Assembly: GCA_963825845.1 (NCBI GenBank)
Contig: CAWGVL010000064.1
Coordinates: 34,106 to 98,105 of the forward strand
Reading direction: 5' to 3'
DNA: 64,000 nucleotides
Source of the DNA: DASQDN01 sp963825845
GTDB lineage: Bacteria > Acidobacteriota > Terriglobia > Bryobacterales > Bryobacteraceae
The notes beneath the pieces are model-generated. The model saw nothing but the letters and a program-made list of their open reading frames with translations. It had not been told where the DNA came from and ran no database searches. Below, piece by piece: positions 40,488-49,378 of the stretch; positions within the stretch are counted from its first letter, which is position 1; each line of letters begins with the position of its first letter. Position numbers and translations under genes: made by a program.

Positions 40488-42401
40488 ATGGGTGATTGCC
40501 ACGGTTGCTCCTCCGCGGCCGCTCTTTACGCTCCTCCGGCTCCAAACGGCAGCGGATCGCGACACCATACCGTTGCGCTTGTAGGCCCGCCAAACTCCGG
40601 CAAATCGACTCTCTTCAATCGACTGACGGGTCTCCGGCAGAAGGTAGCAAACTTCCCCGGCGTGACTGTCGAGCAGCATACCGGACGCGCCAAGGTCGCC
40701 AATCAGGAAGTCACACTTATCGATCTGCCCGGCATATACAGCCTGAGCCCGCGTTCGGAGGACGAACGAGTCACTCATGATGTTCTCACCGGTCAGATGC
40801 CTGGGATCGACTCCCCAAACGCCGTCCTGCTCATTCTGGATTCCACCAACCTGCAGCGCCACCTCGTACTCGCCGCTCCGATTCTGAAACTCGGCCTGCC
40901 CACGCTTGTCGTCCTCAACATGGCGGATGACCTGCACAGTCGCGGGGGACAGGTCGACGCGTCCGCCCTTGCGCGGGATCTTGGAGCGCCCGTCGCCATG
41001 ATCAGCGCCGCAAAAGGCGATGGCGTGGAGAAAGTATTCCAGTTTCTCGAAGGCAGCGCAGTCGCTTCGCACTCGCCGAAGCCCCTGGTTCAATTGCCTG
41101 TTCTTCAGGATGTGCCGAAGTGCCGTCAATGGGCCGCGCAAATCGGATCGAAGGCCGCGTACCAGGCTCCTGTGCCGTCGGCCTGGACTCGCCGCCTGGA
41201 TGCCGTGTTCCTCCACCCGGTGTGGGGACCGATCATTTTTGCCGTCGTGGTGATGGCGGTATTCCAAACAATCTTCACAGGCGCCAAGCCTGCGATGGAA
41301 CTGATCGAGACGCTGATTGAAACGTCGGGATCGTACATTGGCTCCCTGTTACCCGAAGGTCTGCTGAAATCGCTGATCATCGACGGTGTCTGGAACGGCG
41401 TTGGATCCGTCGTAGTTTTCCTTCCGCAGATTCTCTTGCTGTTCCTGTTCATCGGCATTCTCGAGGACTCCGGCTATCTTGCGCGAGCTGCGTTGATTGC
41501 AGACCGTACGATGCGTCGTGTCGGACTACAAGGCAAATCGTTCATTCCTCTGTTATCGGCTTACGCTTGCGCTGTGCCGGCAATCATGTCGACCCGGACG
41601 ATCGAGAACAAGCGCGATCGCATTGCCACGATTCTGATTGCGCCGTTCATGACATGCTCGGCGCGATTGCCCGTTTACGCTCTCTTAATAGCCGCATTTT
41701 TGCCGGATGAACCGGTCCTCGGCCGCTTGCTCGGCACTCAGGCAGTTGCGCTTCTCGGACTTTACGTTCTCGGATTTCTGGCGGCCTTTGCGACAGCGCA
41801 CGTGCTCAAATCCTCCGTTCTGAAAAGCGAGCACAACGCCTTCGTTCTCGAGATGCCGCCGTATCGGCGTCCAACGCTCCGCTCGCTGGGATTGCGGCTT
41901 TATGACCGGGCCAAAGTGTTCTTGCGACGCGCCGGAACCGTTATCCTGGCGGTAGCCGTTGTCCTCTGGTGCCTCGCGAGTCTTCCGATGCATGACGGCA
42001 AGCCGCCAGACATCGAGAGCAGCCTGATCGGTAAAGTCGGCAAGACGATCGAACCCGTTATTCAGCCGCTAGGTTTCAACTGGAAAATCGGTGTCGGACT
42101 AATCACGTCGCTCGCCGCGCGGGAAGTGATTATCGGCACGTTGGGTACCTTGTATGGCATGGAGAGCACTTCGCAATCCAGCGAGTTACAGGCTGCCCTG
42201 CGCAAGGATCTCACCACTGCCGGCGCCGTGGCCTTGCTGATTTTCTTCGCGTTCGCCATGCAGTGCTTTTCTACTATCGCCGTGGTGCGCAGAGAGACCG
42301 GCGGCTGGAAGTGGCCGGCTATCCAGTTCGCATATATGACGGCTCTAGCCTATTTCGGCGCACTCGCCGCAAACCAGATCATTACCCGCCTCAGCGCATG
42401 A
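40488..42401 (+). CDS. feoB: Ferrous iron transporter FeoB
   Basis: A 637-residue GTPase-coupled inner-membrane Fe2+ importer. The N-terminal G domain has GPPNSGKS (33-40), the GVTVEQ switch, DLPGIYSL and NMAD as the G4 motif. The membrane part holds two gate regions, including LLFLFIGILEDSGYLARAA and SAYACAVPAIMSTRTIENKRDR. The protein is shorter than E. coli FeoB, with a reduced C-terminus. Near the N-terminus, CHGC (residues 4-7) forms a CxxC pair that could bind metal. The open frame extends upstream, but the ATG at 40488 keeps the usual gap to feoA. Confidence 0.93.
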   Translation: MGDCHGCSSAAALYAPPAPNGSGSRHHTVALVGPPNSGKSTLFNRLTGLRQKVANFPGVTVEQHTGRAKVANQEVTLIDLPGIYSLSPRSEDERVTHDVLTGQMPGIDSPNAVLLILDSTNLQRHLVLAAPILKLGLPTLVVLNMADDLHSRGGQVDASALARDLGAPVAMISAAKGDGVEKVFQFLEGSAVASHSPKPLVQLPVLQDVPKCRQWAAQIGSKAAYQAPVPSAWTRRLDAVFLHPVWGPIIFAVVVMAVFQTIFTGAKPAMELIETLIETSGSYIGSLLPEGLLKSLIIDGVWNGVGSVVVFLPQILLLFLFIGILEDSGYLARAALIADRTMRRVGLQGKSFIPLLSAYACAVPAIMSTRTIENKRDRIATILIAPFMTCSARLPVYALLIAAFLPDEPVLGRLLGTQAVALLGLYVLGFLAAFATAHVLKSSVLKSEHNAFVLEMPPYRRPTLRSLGLRLYDRAKVFLRRAGTVILAVAVVLWCLASLPMHDGKPPDIESSLIGKVGKTIEPVIQPLGFNWKIGVGLITSLAAREVIIGTLGTLYGMESTSQSSELQAALRKDLTTAGAVALLIFFAFAMQCFSTIAVVRRETGGWKWPAIQFAYMTALAYFGALAANQIITRLSA

Positions 42402-42459
42402 TGGCCGTCTCCATGGTGACGCGGTTCTGAACAGGCAGCGGTCGCTGATTACGATATAA

Positions 42460-43746
42460 ATGATGCGTTTGATCTGGGCTATGGGCCTCGTCGCCTTTGG
42501 AGTCGCCGAAGGCTCCTGGGACGCCGGCAAAGACCTCAACGACGCCATCGCTGAACGTACCGATGGCAGGCTGCGCTTGATCTTCGAACTTCGGTCGCGA
42601 TTTGAGTATCGCCCTGACCAGTCGTTCGGCCTCGAACCCGATCTCCTTGCCGATTTCACAAGGTTCCGGGCCGGCCTTGCCTACAAACCGTATTCATGGA
42701 TCCGACTTACAGCCGTAGCGATGGATGCCAGGGCGCCGCTATATGGCACCCCCGCCCCTTCTTCGGCACGAGACCCTTTGGACCTGCACGAATCCTTTGT
42801 CGAGATCCGCCCGGACCAAAAGACCGGCTTCGGCGCAATTCTCGGGCGCACCGCTGCAAACTACGGCGATACCCGACTGATCGGGTCACCGCAGTGGGCA
42901 TACATACCTCGCATATACGACGGGGCGCGGGTGTATTGGCGGAACGGGCGATACAGGCTGGAAGCGCTCCTGCTAGCGCCTGTGAAGGTGACCTCTGCAG
43001 GATGGAACAAACCTGTCATGGGCGACCGGGTTGAAGGCACATACAACGTTGTAACCCTGAATAAATACGCCACGACAGACCTCTATTATCTGCGTCACCA
43101 CCAGAACCGTCCCGGCGGATTCAACGGTGTGGGCCGCCTGGTCACGAACTCATACGGTTCGCGCTGGTTCGGGCCAATCGCGCACGGATTTCGATATACG
43201 GCGGAAGGCGTGGTTCAGACCGGAGAAATCGGGCGCGTTCCCCACCGGGCATATGCTTGGGTTGTTCAAGGCGCGCGCCAGGTCACGTGGCTTCGGAAGC
43301 CGCTCGATATCTCGGCCGAGTACAAGTACGCGTCCGGCGGCAGTCGCTCCGACCGCAGCAATACATTCGACGCCCTCTTTCCGGCGGCCCATGACAAGTT
43401 GGGACATGGGGACTTTCTCGGGTGGCGCAACGTGCGGAACGTCAAGGTTTTCGCTACTTGGTCGGTTACAAAGTCCTTGACCGTGATGGCCATGTATAAC
43501 AACTCATGGCTGGCGGACGCGCGGGATGCGGTTTATAACGCCCAAGGGCGCGCGCTTGCGCGCGCCCCCTTGGGAAATGCCGGGACGCATATCGGTCAAG
43601 AAGCAGATATCTATTTCGCCTATAAGAAGTCCGGGTGGAGCATGGGCGCGGGGTTCGGTCATCTGTTTGCCGGCGAGTTCATTCACAACGCGACGCCTGG
43701 GAAATCCCCACAATTGGCGTACGTGTTCCAGAGCTACACTTTCTGA
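42460..43746 (+). CDS. Outer-membrane beta-barrel, alginate-export (AlgE)-like
   Basis: A 428-residue exported porin-like protein. After a signal sequence (MMRLIWAMGLVAFGVAEG) it runs as an amphipathic beta-barrel ending in phenylalanine (QSYTF), as outer-membrane proteins do. FELRSRFEYR, VEIRPDQKTGFGAILGR, DISAEYKYASGG and DKLGHGDFLGWRNVRN fit the alginate-export domain family. It begins 58 bases after feoB and may be co-transcribed, suggesting a link to outer-membrane uptake in iron-poor conditions, but the solute is unknown. A TACGAT box near 42450-42455 could provide an independent start at 42460 or 42463. The gene contains a strong internal hairpin. Confidence 0.8.
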   Translation: MMRLIWAMGLVAFGVAEGSWDAGKDLNDAIAERTDGRLRLIFELRSRFEYRPDQSFGLEPDLLADFTRFRAGLAYKPYSWIRLTAVAMDARAPLYGTPAPSSARDPLDLHESFVEIRPDQKTGFGAILGRTAANYGDTRLIGSPQWAYIPRIYDGARVYWRNGRYRLEALLLAPVKVTSAGWNKPVMGDRVEGTYNVVTLNKYATTDLYYLRHHQNRPGGFNGVGRLVTNSYGSRWFGPIAHGFRYTAEGVVQTGEIGRVPHRAYAWVVQGARQVTWLRKPLDISAEYKYASGGSRSDRSNTFDALFPAAHDKLGHGDFLGWRNVRNVKVFATWSVTKSLTVMAMYNNSWLADARDAVYNAQGRALARAPLGNAGTHIGQEADIYFAYKKSGWSMGAGFGHLFAGEFIHNATPGKSPQLAYVFQSYTF

Positions 43747-43763
43747 CGACTTGTTAAGGATTG

Positions 43764-44066
43764 ATGCCCATCGATAAAGACCGCGTCCAGTCCGAGGCAT
43801 GGGTTGGGGATGCCGTGCTCCTCTTGTGGGCACGGCTTCACATTCTTCAGGCGGACGGTCGCCTTGATGGGCCGAAGTGTATTCGCATGACAAGCAACCA
43901 ATTCTTATCCGCGTTCGGCGAACCTACTGCCGTGGAAGCCGAAATTGGCCGCGTCTATTTGAAGCACGGCGAGCGCGCTGCATTCGAATGGATTGAACGT
44001 CGCATTGCTCCCGTTTTTGCGCGTCAGGAAGAGAATCGTCTGCGACGCAAGGGAGGATCCGAGTAG
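43764..44066 (+). CDS. Small RNase III-like domain protein
   Basis: A 100-residue protein starting ATG 43764, 17 bases after the porin. The N-terminal EAWVGDAVLLLWARLH resembles the RNase III signature (LGDAVL with the catalytic Asp), and the helical remainder (MTSNQFLSAFGEPTAVEAEI, RVYLKHGERAAFEWIERRI) fits a minimal RNase III fold such as Mini-RNase III (MrnC). It is shorter than MrnC and the second catalytic Glu is not certain. If active it would trim 23S or other structured RNA. The basic C-terminus (RQEENRLRRKGG) could bind RNA. Position last in the feoAB-porin group suggests co-transcription. Confidence 0.55.
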   Translation: MPIDKDRVQSEAWVGDAVLLLWARLHILQADGRLDGPKCIRMTSNQFLSAFGEPTAVEAEIGRVYLKHGERAAFEWIERRIAPVFARQEENRLRRKGGSE

Positions 44067-44067
44067 C

Positions 44068-44510
44068 TCACGGAGTGCCCTGCTGCGGATCGGGGGGCGG
44101 CGCATCGGTTCCGGCGCTGTGGGCATACGCCGGATGGAACCTGCTTTCGAAAGCCATTCGGGCGATCACGACCCGCTGCGTCTCCACTGGCCGCGATAAT
44201 TGGTGAACAGAAAATAGAAAAACTTCTGCTCCCGGTCGAGAACGACAGAAAAATCCCCGTGCCCGCCTGAGAAGTACGCATTCTCCGAGGAGCAATCAAC
44301 AGGATCGCTCGACGAAAGAATGACGCCCTGGTCCCAGAAAGTTTGGCCCCCATCATACGAAAACACTGCGCCAATTCGCGGCAGCCCGGGACGCTGATTG
44401 TCGCAGACGTACTCCTGTTCCTGGTGATACCAACCCAGGATCGTGCCACTCGCACTGCCGATTGATCGTGGACAGTTTCGGTTGGCTCGGCTGGTACTGA
44501 TTTCGGCCAC
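44068..44510 (-). pseudogene. Fragment of a BNR/glycosidase-like hydrolase
   Basis: Two minus-strand frames give GTILGWYHQEQEYVC, LPRIGAVFSYDGGQTFWDQG, VILSSSDPVDCSSENAYFSG and GHGDFSVVLDREQKFFYF, then after a frame change near 44190 VETQRVVIARMAFESRFHPA. This is the middle of an exported family found in Acidobacteriota with a beta-propeller/sialidase-like look. Similarity stops abruptly near 44120 and upstream of 44510, so both ends are missing. It is a true truncated relic, unlike the merely frameshifted genes. Confidence 0.55.
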
Positions 44511-44810
44511 GGCTTAGCGCAGGACCATTGCCTATGGAATTGATCAAATTCAAGCTGCTGTGACGCCAGCAAGCAGGACTATTGGAGTCGACCTCACCGG
44601 GCATTACCAGACGCGGAGCCTGTTTAACCTCGATTCATTGAGAAAATACGACACCGGTGATGAGGCACAGCAATAGACAAAGAATTTCGCATTTGGGAAA
44701 GATTCCCTAGAAGGGCGAGGGCGACGGCAGTGCCGTTACGCTCAGGGGAAGGCGGCGCCTGGACGCGCGGGGTTACAGCGATTACCTTCGGAAAACCAAG
44801 GTCGTGATTC
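44511..44810. other. Intergenic, no gene recognised
   Basis: About 300 bases between the hydrolase relic and the GT-C gene. There are no conserved frames, no terminator and no RNA gene that I can recognise; it may hold more of the decayed hydrolase. Confidence 0.4.
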
Positions 44811-46373
44811 TTACAGAATTTCAGGCTGAGTCAGGCGATACGGCCCGATCACAATCTGCTCGGATGGCCTTACGTCGCGGTAAAAAGCCGGGCCATATTC
44901 TTTCCATCCCTGTGCGAGCATTTCGGATCGTTTCTCGAACGGTGCGATCAGAATGATGCGTCTCGGTCCGGGAAGGAAGACAGGCGGTTGTTTGGTTTCA
45001 ACAGGAGAACGCCGCAGAAGCATCCACGAGAACTCGCTCGGGTTCGTGGCAAGGTACAAAACGGGATCCTCGGGGAAATAGTACGAGAGGTGACGCCAAG
45101 TGACCACGCCGCGATACTCAACGATCGAGGCGGGACTGTCGGCCTTCAGATGGCGAATGGCTGCGAACACAGCCTGCGTCTGACGATCAACAGATCTCAC
45201 CGCCTTGTAACTGGCCGCCGATGCGAGTCGCCCCGGCGGATAGAAAAAAAGCGCGGCATTCACGGTGGCTGCGATGGCCGCCATCGCTAGCACGCGCTTA
45301 CTTCCAACCTGCTGCAGCCAAAGATCAAGCATCCGGCCGCCCACAACGCACAGGACCGGGATGCTTCCGAGTGCCTGATCGGGATCACCGATGTGAACGA
45401 ACGCCGCGAAAAGGAAGATAGGAGCGAACCATACCGAAAGGAACCACCAGTGGGTTCGAGTTACCTTCTCGCTCCAGCGCGTCCGAACGAATGGCGCAGC
45501 CCAGATCCAAGCGAGCGATCCCAGACCATTCCAGACGACCGCCTGAGCAACCATGTTCCAGGCGGACTTCACAGGCGCGCCGAACAGGGCAGAGCTGCCG
45601 CTGTACTGCTGGTCGGAGTATTGCCACATCAGAGTAAACCATTCGCGAAGCCCACCTACAGCAATCACTGCGGCGGTCACCCATGGAGTGGTCGCGAGCG
45701 CCCCGATCAGCGCATATCCAATAAGCCGGGCGACCGACCGGCTTTCGCGCCACCACACAAAGAGCAGAAGCGGAATCAGTAGAATACCGAGCACGGGCCG
45801 GAAGCCTGCGCCAAGGCCCGCGGCGACGAAGGTAGCATTCACTGCAGTATCACTCAGACGGCGCTGCAGGGCGCGCCACGCCAAGAGAGCCACGCCGGTG
45901 GAACAAAGCGCCAAAGACGTGCGCACCTGGTTCGTGATCCCGCCAAGCCAAAGAGCCGGATTGAACACAAATAAGACAACCGCAAGGATCGCCGCGCGGC
46001 GGCCGAACATGTCCGCAGTCAAACTCCACAGAAATACTGTGGCAGCGGTAGCAGCCAGTAAACCGGAGATGACCAGTACACTCTCCGCGCTCGGAACCGC
46101 AAAATGGACCAGCCGCATAAGAGCCACGAACATGGGATATCCCGGGGGTTGCGGCTGGTGTTTACCGGGATTAAACTCGTCGAGCGCGAGTGCAAAATTA
46201 ACACTGTCAAAATAGTAGAGATATTTCGGCGCAAGCGGAATCCGAGTTAGCGCGAGGATCGCAAATACAGCGAGAGCAAGAACACGAACAGAAATGTTCT
46301 GCCACCAAAAAGCGGCCGGCGTCGCTCTCGAATATTCAAGTTTTTGCATCTCGCCCCACGTGCTCTGAGGCAC
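44811..46373 (-). CDS. GT-C type membrane glycosyltransferase-like protein
   Basis: A 520-residue polytopic protein with about ten hydrophobic segments. The first external loop has YYFDSVNFALALDEFNPGK and QPQPPGYPMF, like the acidic loop of dolichyl/undecaprenyl-phosphate-mannose-type (PMT/ArnT, GT39) transferases. The C-terminal soluble part (ADSPASIVEYRGVVTWR) would be periplasmic. It probably transfers a sugar from a lipid carrier to a lipid or protein, with unknown acceptor. Two starts are possible: GTG at 46373, or an ATG at 46349 (MQKLEYSR), which is nearer the first helix. Confidence 0.7.
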   Translation of the reverse strand: MPQSTWGEMQKLEYSRATPAAFWWQNISVRVLALAVFAILALTRIPLAPKYLYYFDSVNFALALDEFNPGKHQPQPPGYPMFVALMRLVHFAVPSAESVLVISGLLAATAATVFLWSLTADMFGRRAAILAVVLFVFNPALWLGGITNQVRTSLALCSTGVALLAWRALQRRLSDTAVNATFVAAGLGAGFRPVLGILLIPLLLFVWWRESRSVARLIGYALIGALATTPWVTAAVIAVGGLREWFTLMWQYSDQQYSGSSALFGAPVKSAWNMVAQAVVWNGLGSLAWIWAAPFVRTRWSEKVTRTHWWFLSVWFAPIFLFAAFVHIGDPDQALGSIPVLCVVGGRMLDLWLQQVGSKRVLAMAAIAATVNAALFFYPPGRLASAASYKAVRSVDRQTQAVFAAIRHLKADSPASIVEYRGVVTWRHLSYYFPEDPVLYLATNPSEFSWMLLRRSPVETKQPPVFLPGPRRIILIAPFEKRSEMLAQGWKEYGPAFYRDVRPSEQIVIGPYRLTQPEIL

Positions 46374-46547
46374 GCCCCACCCATTTCAAAATACGAAGCC
46401 GCATCGACAGTGGGTCTTCTGTCACCCAACGGATGTCATTGAAGATGTGGATGCCTTGTCGCTCCGGACCTGAATGATCCTTTGAGGGCAATGTAACACA
46501 GCGATGGCAGTGCAGGTTCCGGGCGGGAAACACGTCGTAGGAGCGCC

Positions 46548-47519
46548 CTAATTCGCCTTCGACCTCGTAATAGCCCGGCCCCCGACACGATACCCTTTAC
46601 GGGCGCGCACCTCAGCTCGTGGGTACCGAAGCTTAGCCGAGGGTGTCAACTCCACATTGATACGCCGAAAGCCGGCAACGCCCGGATTAGGCATGTTGTA
46701 GTGGATGCTATACCGTGTTCGGATTCGCTCGATCATACGATTGAACGCCTCCCCCGCGGCATCCGCCTTTACCGCTTCGCCACCGGTCTGCTCCGCAATG
46801 GTGAACACGTCAGGCGGCGTGAAGTCGGGGTTCAGCGTTCGAGCTTTCGAAAGCGGACTCGGACGCTGGCCCTTACCCACAACAATCGCGTTCATGACTG
46901 TGTTCGATTCGTGCAGAGCGTCAATTACGGGCTGGTCCGGGCTCCTGTAGTTCAAGCCCAAGTTGTCGGTAAGTATGAGCAGCGCTTTACGGCCGCCCGA
47001 ATCTCCGGATTTTTCTTCCATGTAGTTCGCAGCGGTTAGCAGAGCCTCATTAATGTTCGTTGCCGTTCCTACGCTTTCATCTGCGGCTGCGGCGCTTATC
47101 TCTGAAGCCACGACATTCATGTCATCGGTGAAGTCGATCCGCACGTTGGCTTCTCGGGCAAACACCATCAGCGCAACCCGATCCTTCACTCGAAGGAAGC
47201 GCAAGGATTGTCGTGCTACTGATGCCACTTGTTCCACATACTTACGCATGCTTCCGCTGACATCCAACAGCAGCAACAACGACAGTGGTTCCTTCTCGCG
47301 GCCAAAGTAGACAATCGGCTGCGGACGATCATCCTCGCGAACGACGAAATCCTGCGCGGTGAGGCCCGTGATCAGTTCACCATCCTGAGTGACTTGGGCG
47401 TCGACTCGGACATTTGCTACCGAGGCCTTGAACGTGACATCGCTTTCCTGCGCGAACGCTGGGCATACTAGAAGAAGTAAGAGCGTGAAACACGTAATTG
47501 CCGGCACGGCTGGCCACAT
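46548..47519 (-). CDS. VWA-domain protein, TIGR03436-like
   Basis: A 323-residue exported protein. A signal peptide (MWPAVPAITCFTLLLLLVCPAFA) precedes the N-terminal FKASVANVRVDAQVTQDGEL and TGLTAQDFVVREDD motif of the Acidobacteria-type VWA family (TIGR03436). The MIDAS site is DVSGSM, with TNIN and ILTDN following. Such proteins bind a partner through metal; no function is proven. The start shown overlaps the divergent selB start by 35 bases. A GTG at 47507 is an alternative that shortens but does not remove the overlap. The longer open frame to 48047 has no homology and was rejected. Confidence 0.85.
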   Translation of the reverse strand: MWPAVPAITCFTLLLLLVCPAFAQESDVTFKASVANVRVDAQVTQDGELITGLTAQDFVVREDDRPQPIVYFGREKEPLSLLLLLDVSGSMRKYVEQVASVARQSLRFLRVKDRVALMVFAREANVRIDFTDDMNVVASEISAAAADESVGTATNINEALLTAANYMEEKSGDSGGRKALLILTDNLGLNYRSPDQPVIDALHESNTVMNAIVVGKGQRPSPLSKARTLNPDFTPPDVFTIAEQTGGEAVKADAAGEAFNRMIERIRTRYSIHYNMPNPGVAGFRRINVELTPSAKLRYPRAEVRARKGYRVGGRAITRSKAN

Positions 47520-49345
47520 AGACCATGGAAAAACAAGCCTCGTGCGTGCGCTCACCGGCATCGACACTGACCGCTTGGATGAAGAAAAACGAAGGGGCAT
47601 ATCGATTGAGCTCGGATTCGCGCACCTCGATTTGGCGCACGATCTCCGTGTCGCTTTTATAGACGTTCCCGGGCACGAAAGGTTCATTAAAAACATGCTC
47701 GCGGGTGTTGCGGGCATTGATTTTGTCGTGTTTGTCATCGCGGCGGATGAGTCCATTAAGCCACAGACCCGCGAGCATTTTGATATCTGCCGTTTGCTGC
47801 GTATTCCCACCGGCCTCATCGCGCTAACCAAATCGGACCTGGTCGATGCGGAAACCCTCGAAGTGGTGAAGCTCGAGATCGCTGATTTCGTCCAGGATTC
47901 CTTCTTAGAGAAGGCTCCGGTGATTCCCGTGAGCGCTGCGACGGGAATGGGATTAACGGACATTAAGACGGAATTGAGTCGATTAGCGAAAGCAAGGGTG
48001 GACTCGGGATGCGGCACGCCACTTTCGCCTTCCCGTGGACCGCGCATTCATCATGCCGGGCTTCGGAACAGTTGTTACGGGTACCGTCTCTGCAGGGTCC
48101 GTACAGGTAGACGAAGACGTACAGGCCTACCCGGGCGCCGCCGGATTCCGTGTGCGCGGAATACAGGTTCACAACAAATCTGTGCAGCAGGCTTCCGCCG
48201 GGCAGCGAGCCGCGTTGAACTTGGCTGGTGTCGATCAAAATGATCTGCGAAGGGGGATGACACTCGGCCCAAAAAATGTCTTCGCGCCGGCCACAATGTT
48301 GGATGTAGCGTTGGACTTACTACCATCAGCCAAGCCTCTGAAAAACAGAGCGCCGGTACATTTCCACACTGGGACTGTGGAGGTTCAGGCCGAAATTCGC
48401 ACCCTCGACCACGTTGCCGCGATAGAGCCAGGGTCGACTGTGATGGTCCGCATCATCCTTCGCGAGCCCGTACTCGCATTGCCGGGAGATCGGTTCATTA
48501 TCCGGATGTTCTCTCCTGTCGTGACGATCGGCGGAGGCGAAGTGCTTGACTGCAGTCCTCCGCGCCGTGCCGCTCGTTCAGCCCTGATTGGCCGGGCCCA
48601 AAACCTCCTGGGCGCGACTCTTCCCGATCGCATCGGCATGTTTCTTTTAGAAGCGGCGGAGGGGATGTCCACCGCCGATCTGGTTCGTAGGACTGGCGAG
48701 TTAGCGGAATCCCTCTTACGAGCGAAAGCTGCGCGTATTCACGTCTTCGGTGACTGGTGGATGCACGATGAGATCGTGCGCGCGAAGCTTGCAACATGGA
48801 AGAACCAGCTGAGCGCCTTTCATCGAAGTTACCCGCTGTTAGGGGGCTCGAGCAAAGAGGAATTGCGCAGCCGCGGTCTTCGGAATGCGCCGGCGAGTGT
48901 CTTCGAAGCCATTCTGGCGTTGGACAAGCAGATCGTGGTTTCGGGAGAACTGGTTCGGCTTGCGACTCACAAAGTAATCCTGCAAGCCGACGAACAAGAG
49001 GCATCCGCGCGCATTGTGAATGCGTTCGAAGCGGCGGGACTCCAGGCCCCATCGGCTCCAGAAGTTTTGAAATCGAGCGGTGTGGATCCTGCGCGCGCCC
49101 GGACTCTCTTACAACTTCTGATCAAGGACGGCAGCTTGATTCGCGTGTCCGACGATCTTGTGTTCCACGCGCTTGCCATCGAGTCAGTGAAGCATCTGCT
49201 CGCCACTCGCAAAGGACAAACCTTTACCGTGGCCGATTTCAAAGAGTGGACTGGGGTCTCGCGAAAATACGCAATTCCGCTTCTCGAATGGCTCGATCGT
49301 GAGCGAATCTCCAGGCGCCTCGGTGACGCGCGAATTGTTTTATAG
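47485..49345 (+). CDS. selB: Selenocysteine-specific elongation factor SelB, one frameshift
   Basis: A GTPase that delivers selenocysteyl-tRNA to UGA codons. The G domain has GTAGHIDHGKTSLVRAL, DRLDEEKRRGISIELGF, DVPGHERFIKNML and LTKSDL. After a frame change near 48000-48030 it continues with VDRAFIMPGFGTVVTGTV, LRRGMTLG and the C-terminal winged-helix domains (WMHDEIVRAKL to GVSRKYAIPLLEWLDRERIS) that bind the SECIS hairpin. Joined length is about 620 residues, full size. The GTG at 47485 matches the family start. selA, selC and selD are not in the window. The break is probably a sequence error, since the rest is intact. Confidence 0.92.
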
Positions 49346-49366
49346 GTACGCATTTTTGGCCCTCGC

Positions 49367-49378
49367 TATAATCTGTTC
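49367..49378 (+). promoter_or_regulatory. -10 box of the NAD-IDH-like gene
   Basis: A consensus TATAAT (49367-49372) ends six bases before the GTG at 49379. There is no Shine-Dalgarno and no good -35. Transcription should start at or near the start codon. Confidence 0.55.

Noticed and set aside
40302..41267. A 321-residue minus-strand frame opposite feoA-feoB
   Set aside because: Its sequence is Arg/Ser/His-rich low-information shadow of the feoB coding frame, with no recognisable motif.
44811..46373. Reading the GT-C gene as a transporter
   Set aside because: The acidic first loop and the periplasmic C-terminal part fit PMT/ArnT-type transferases better than any transporter family.
47520..48047. 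Long upstream extension of the VWA frame on the minus strand
   Set aside because: It lies antisense to the SelB G domain, which is conserved, and the VWA signal peptide starts at 47519.
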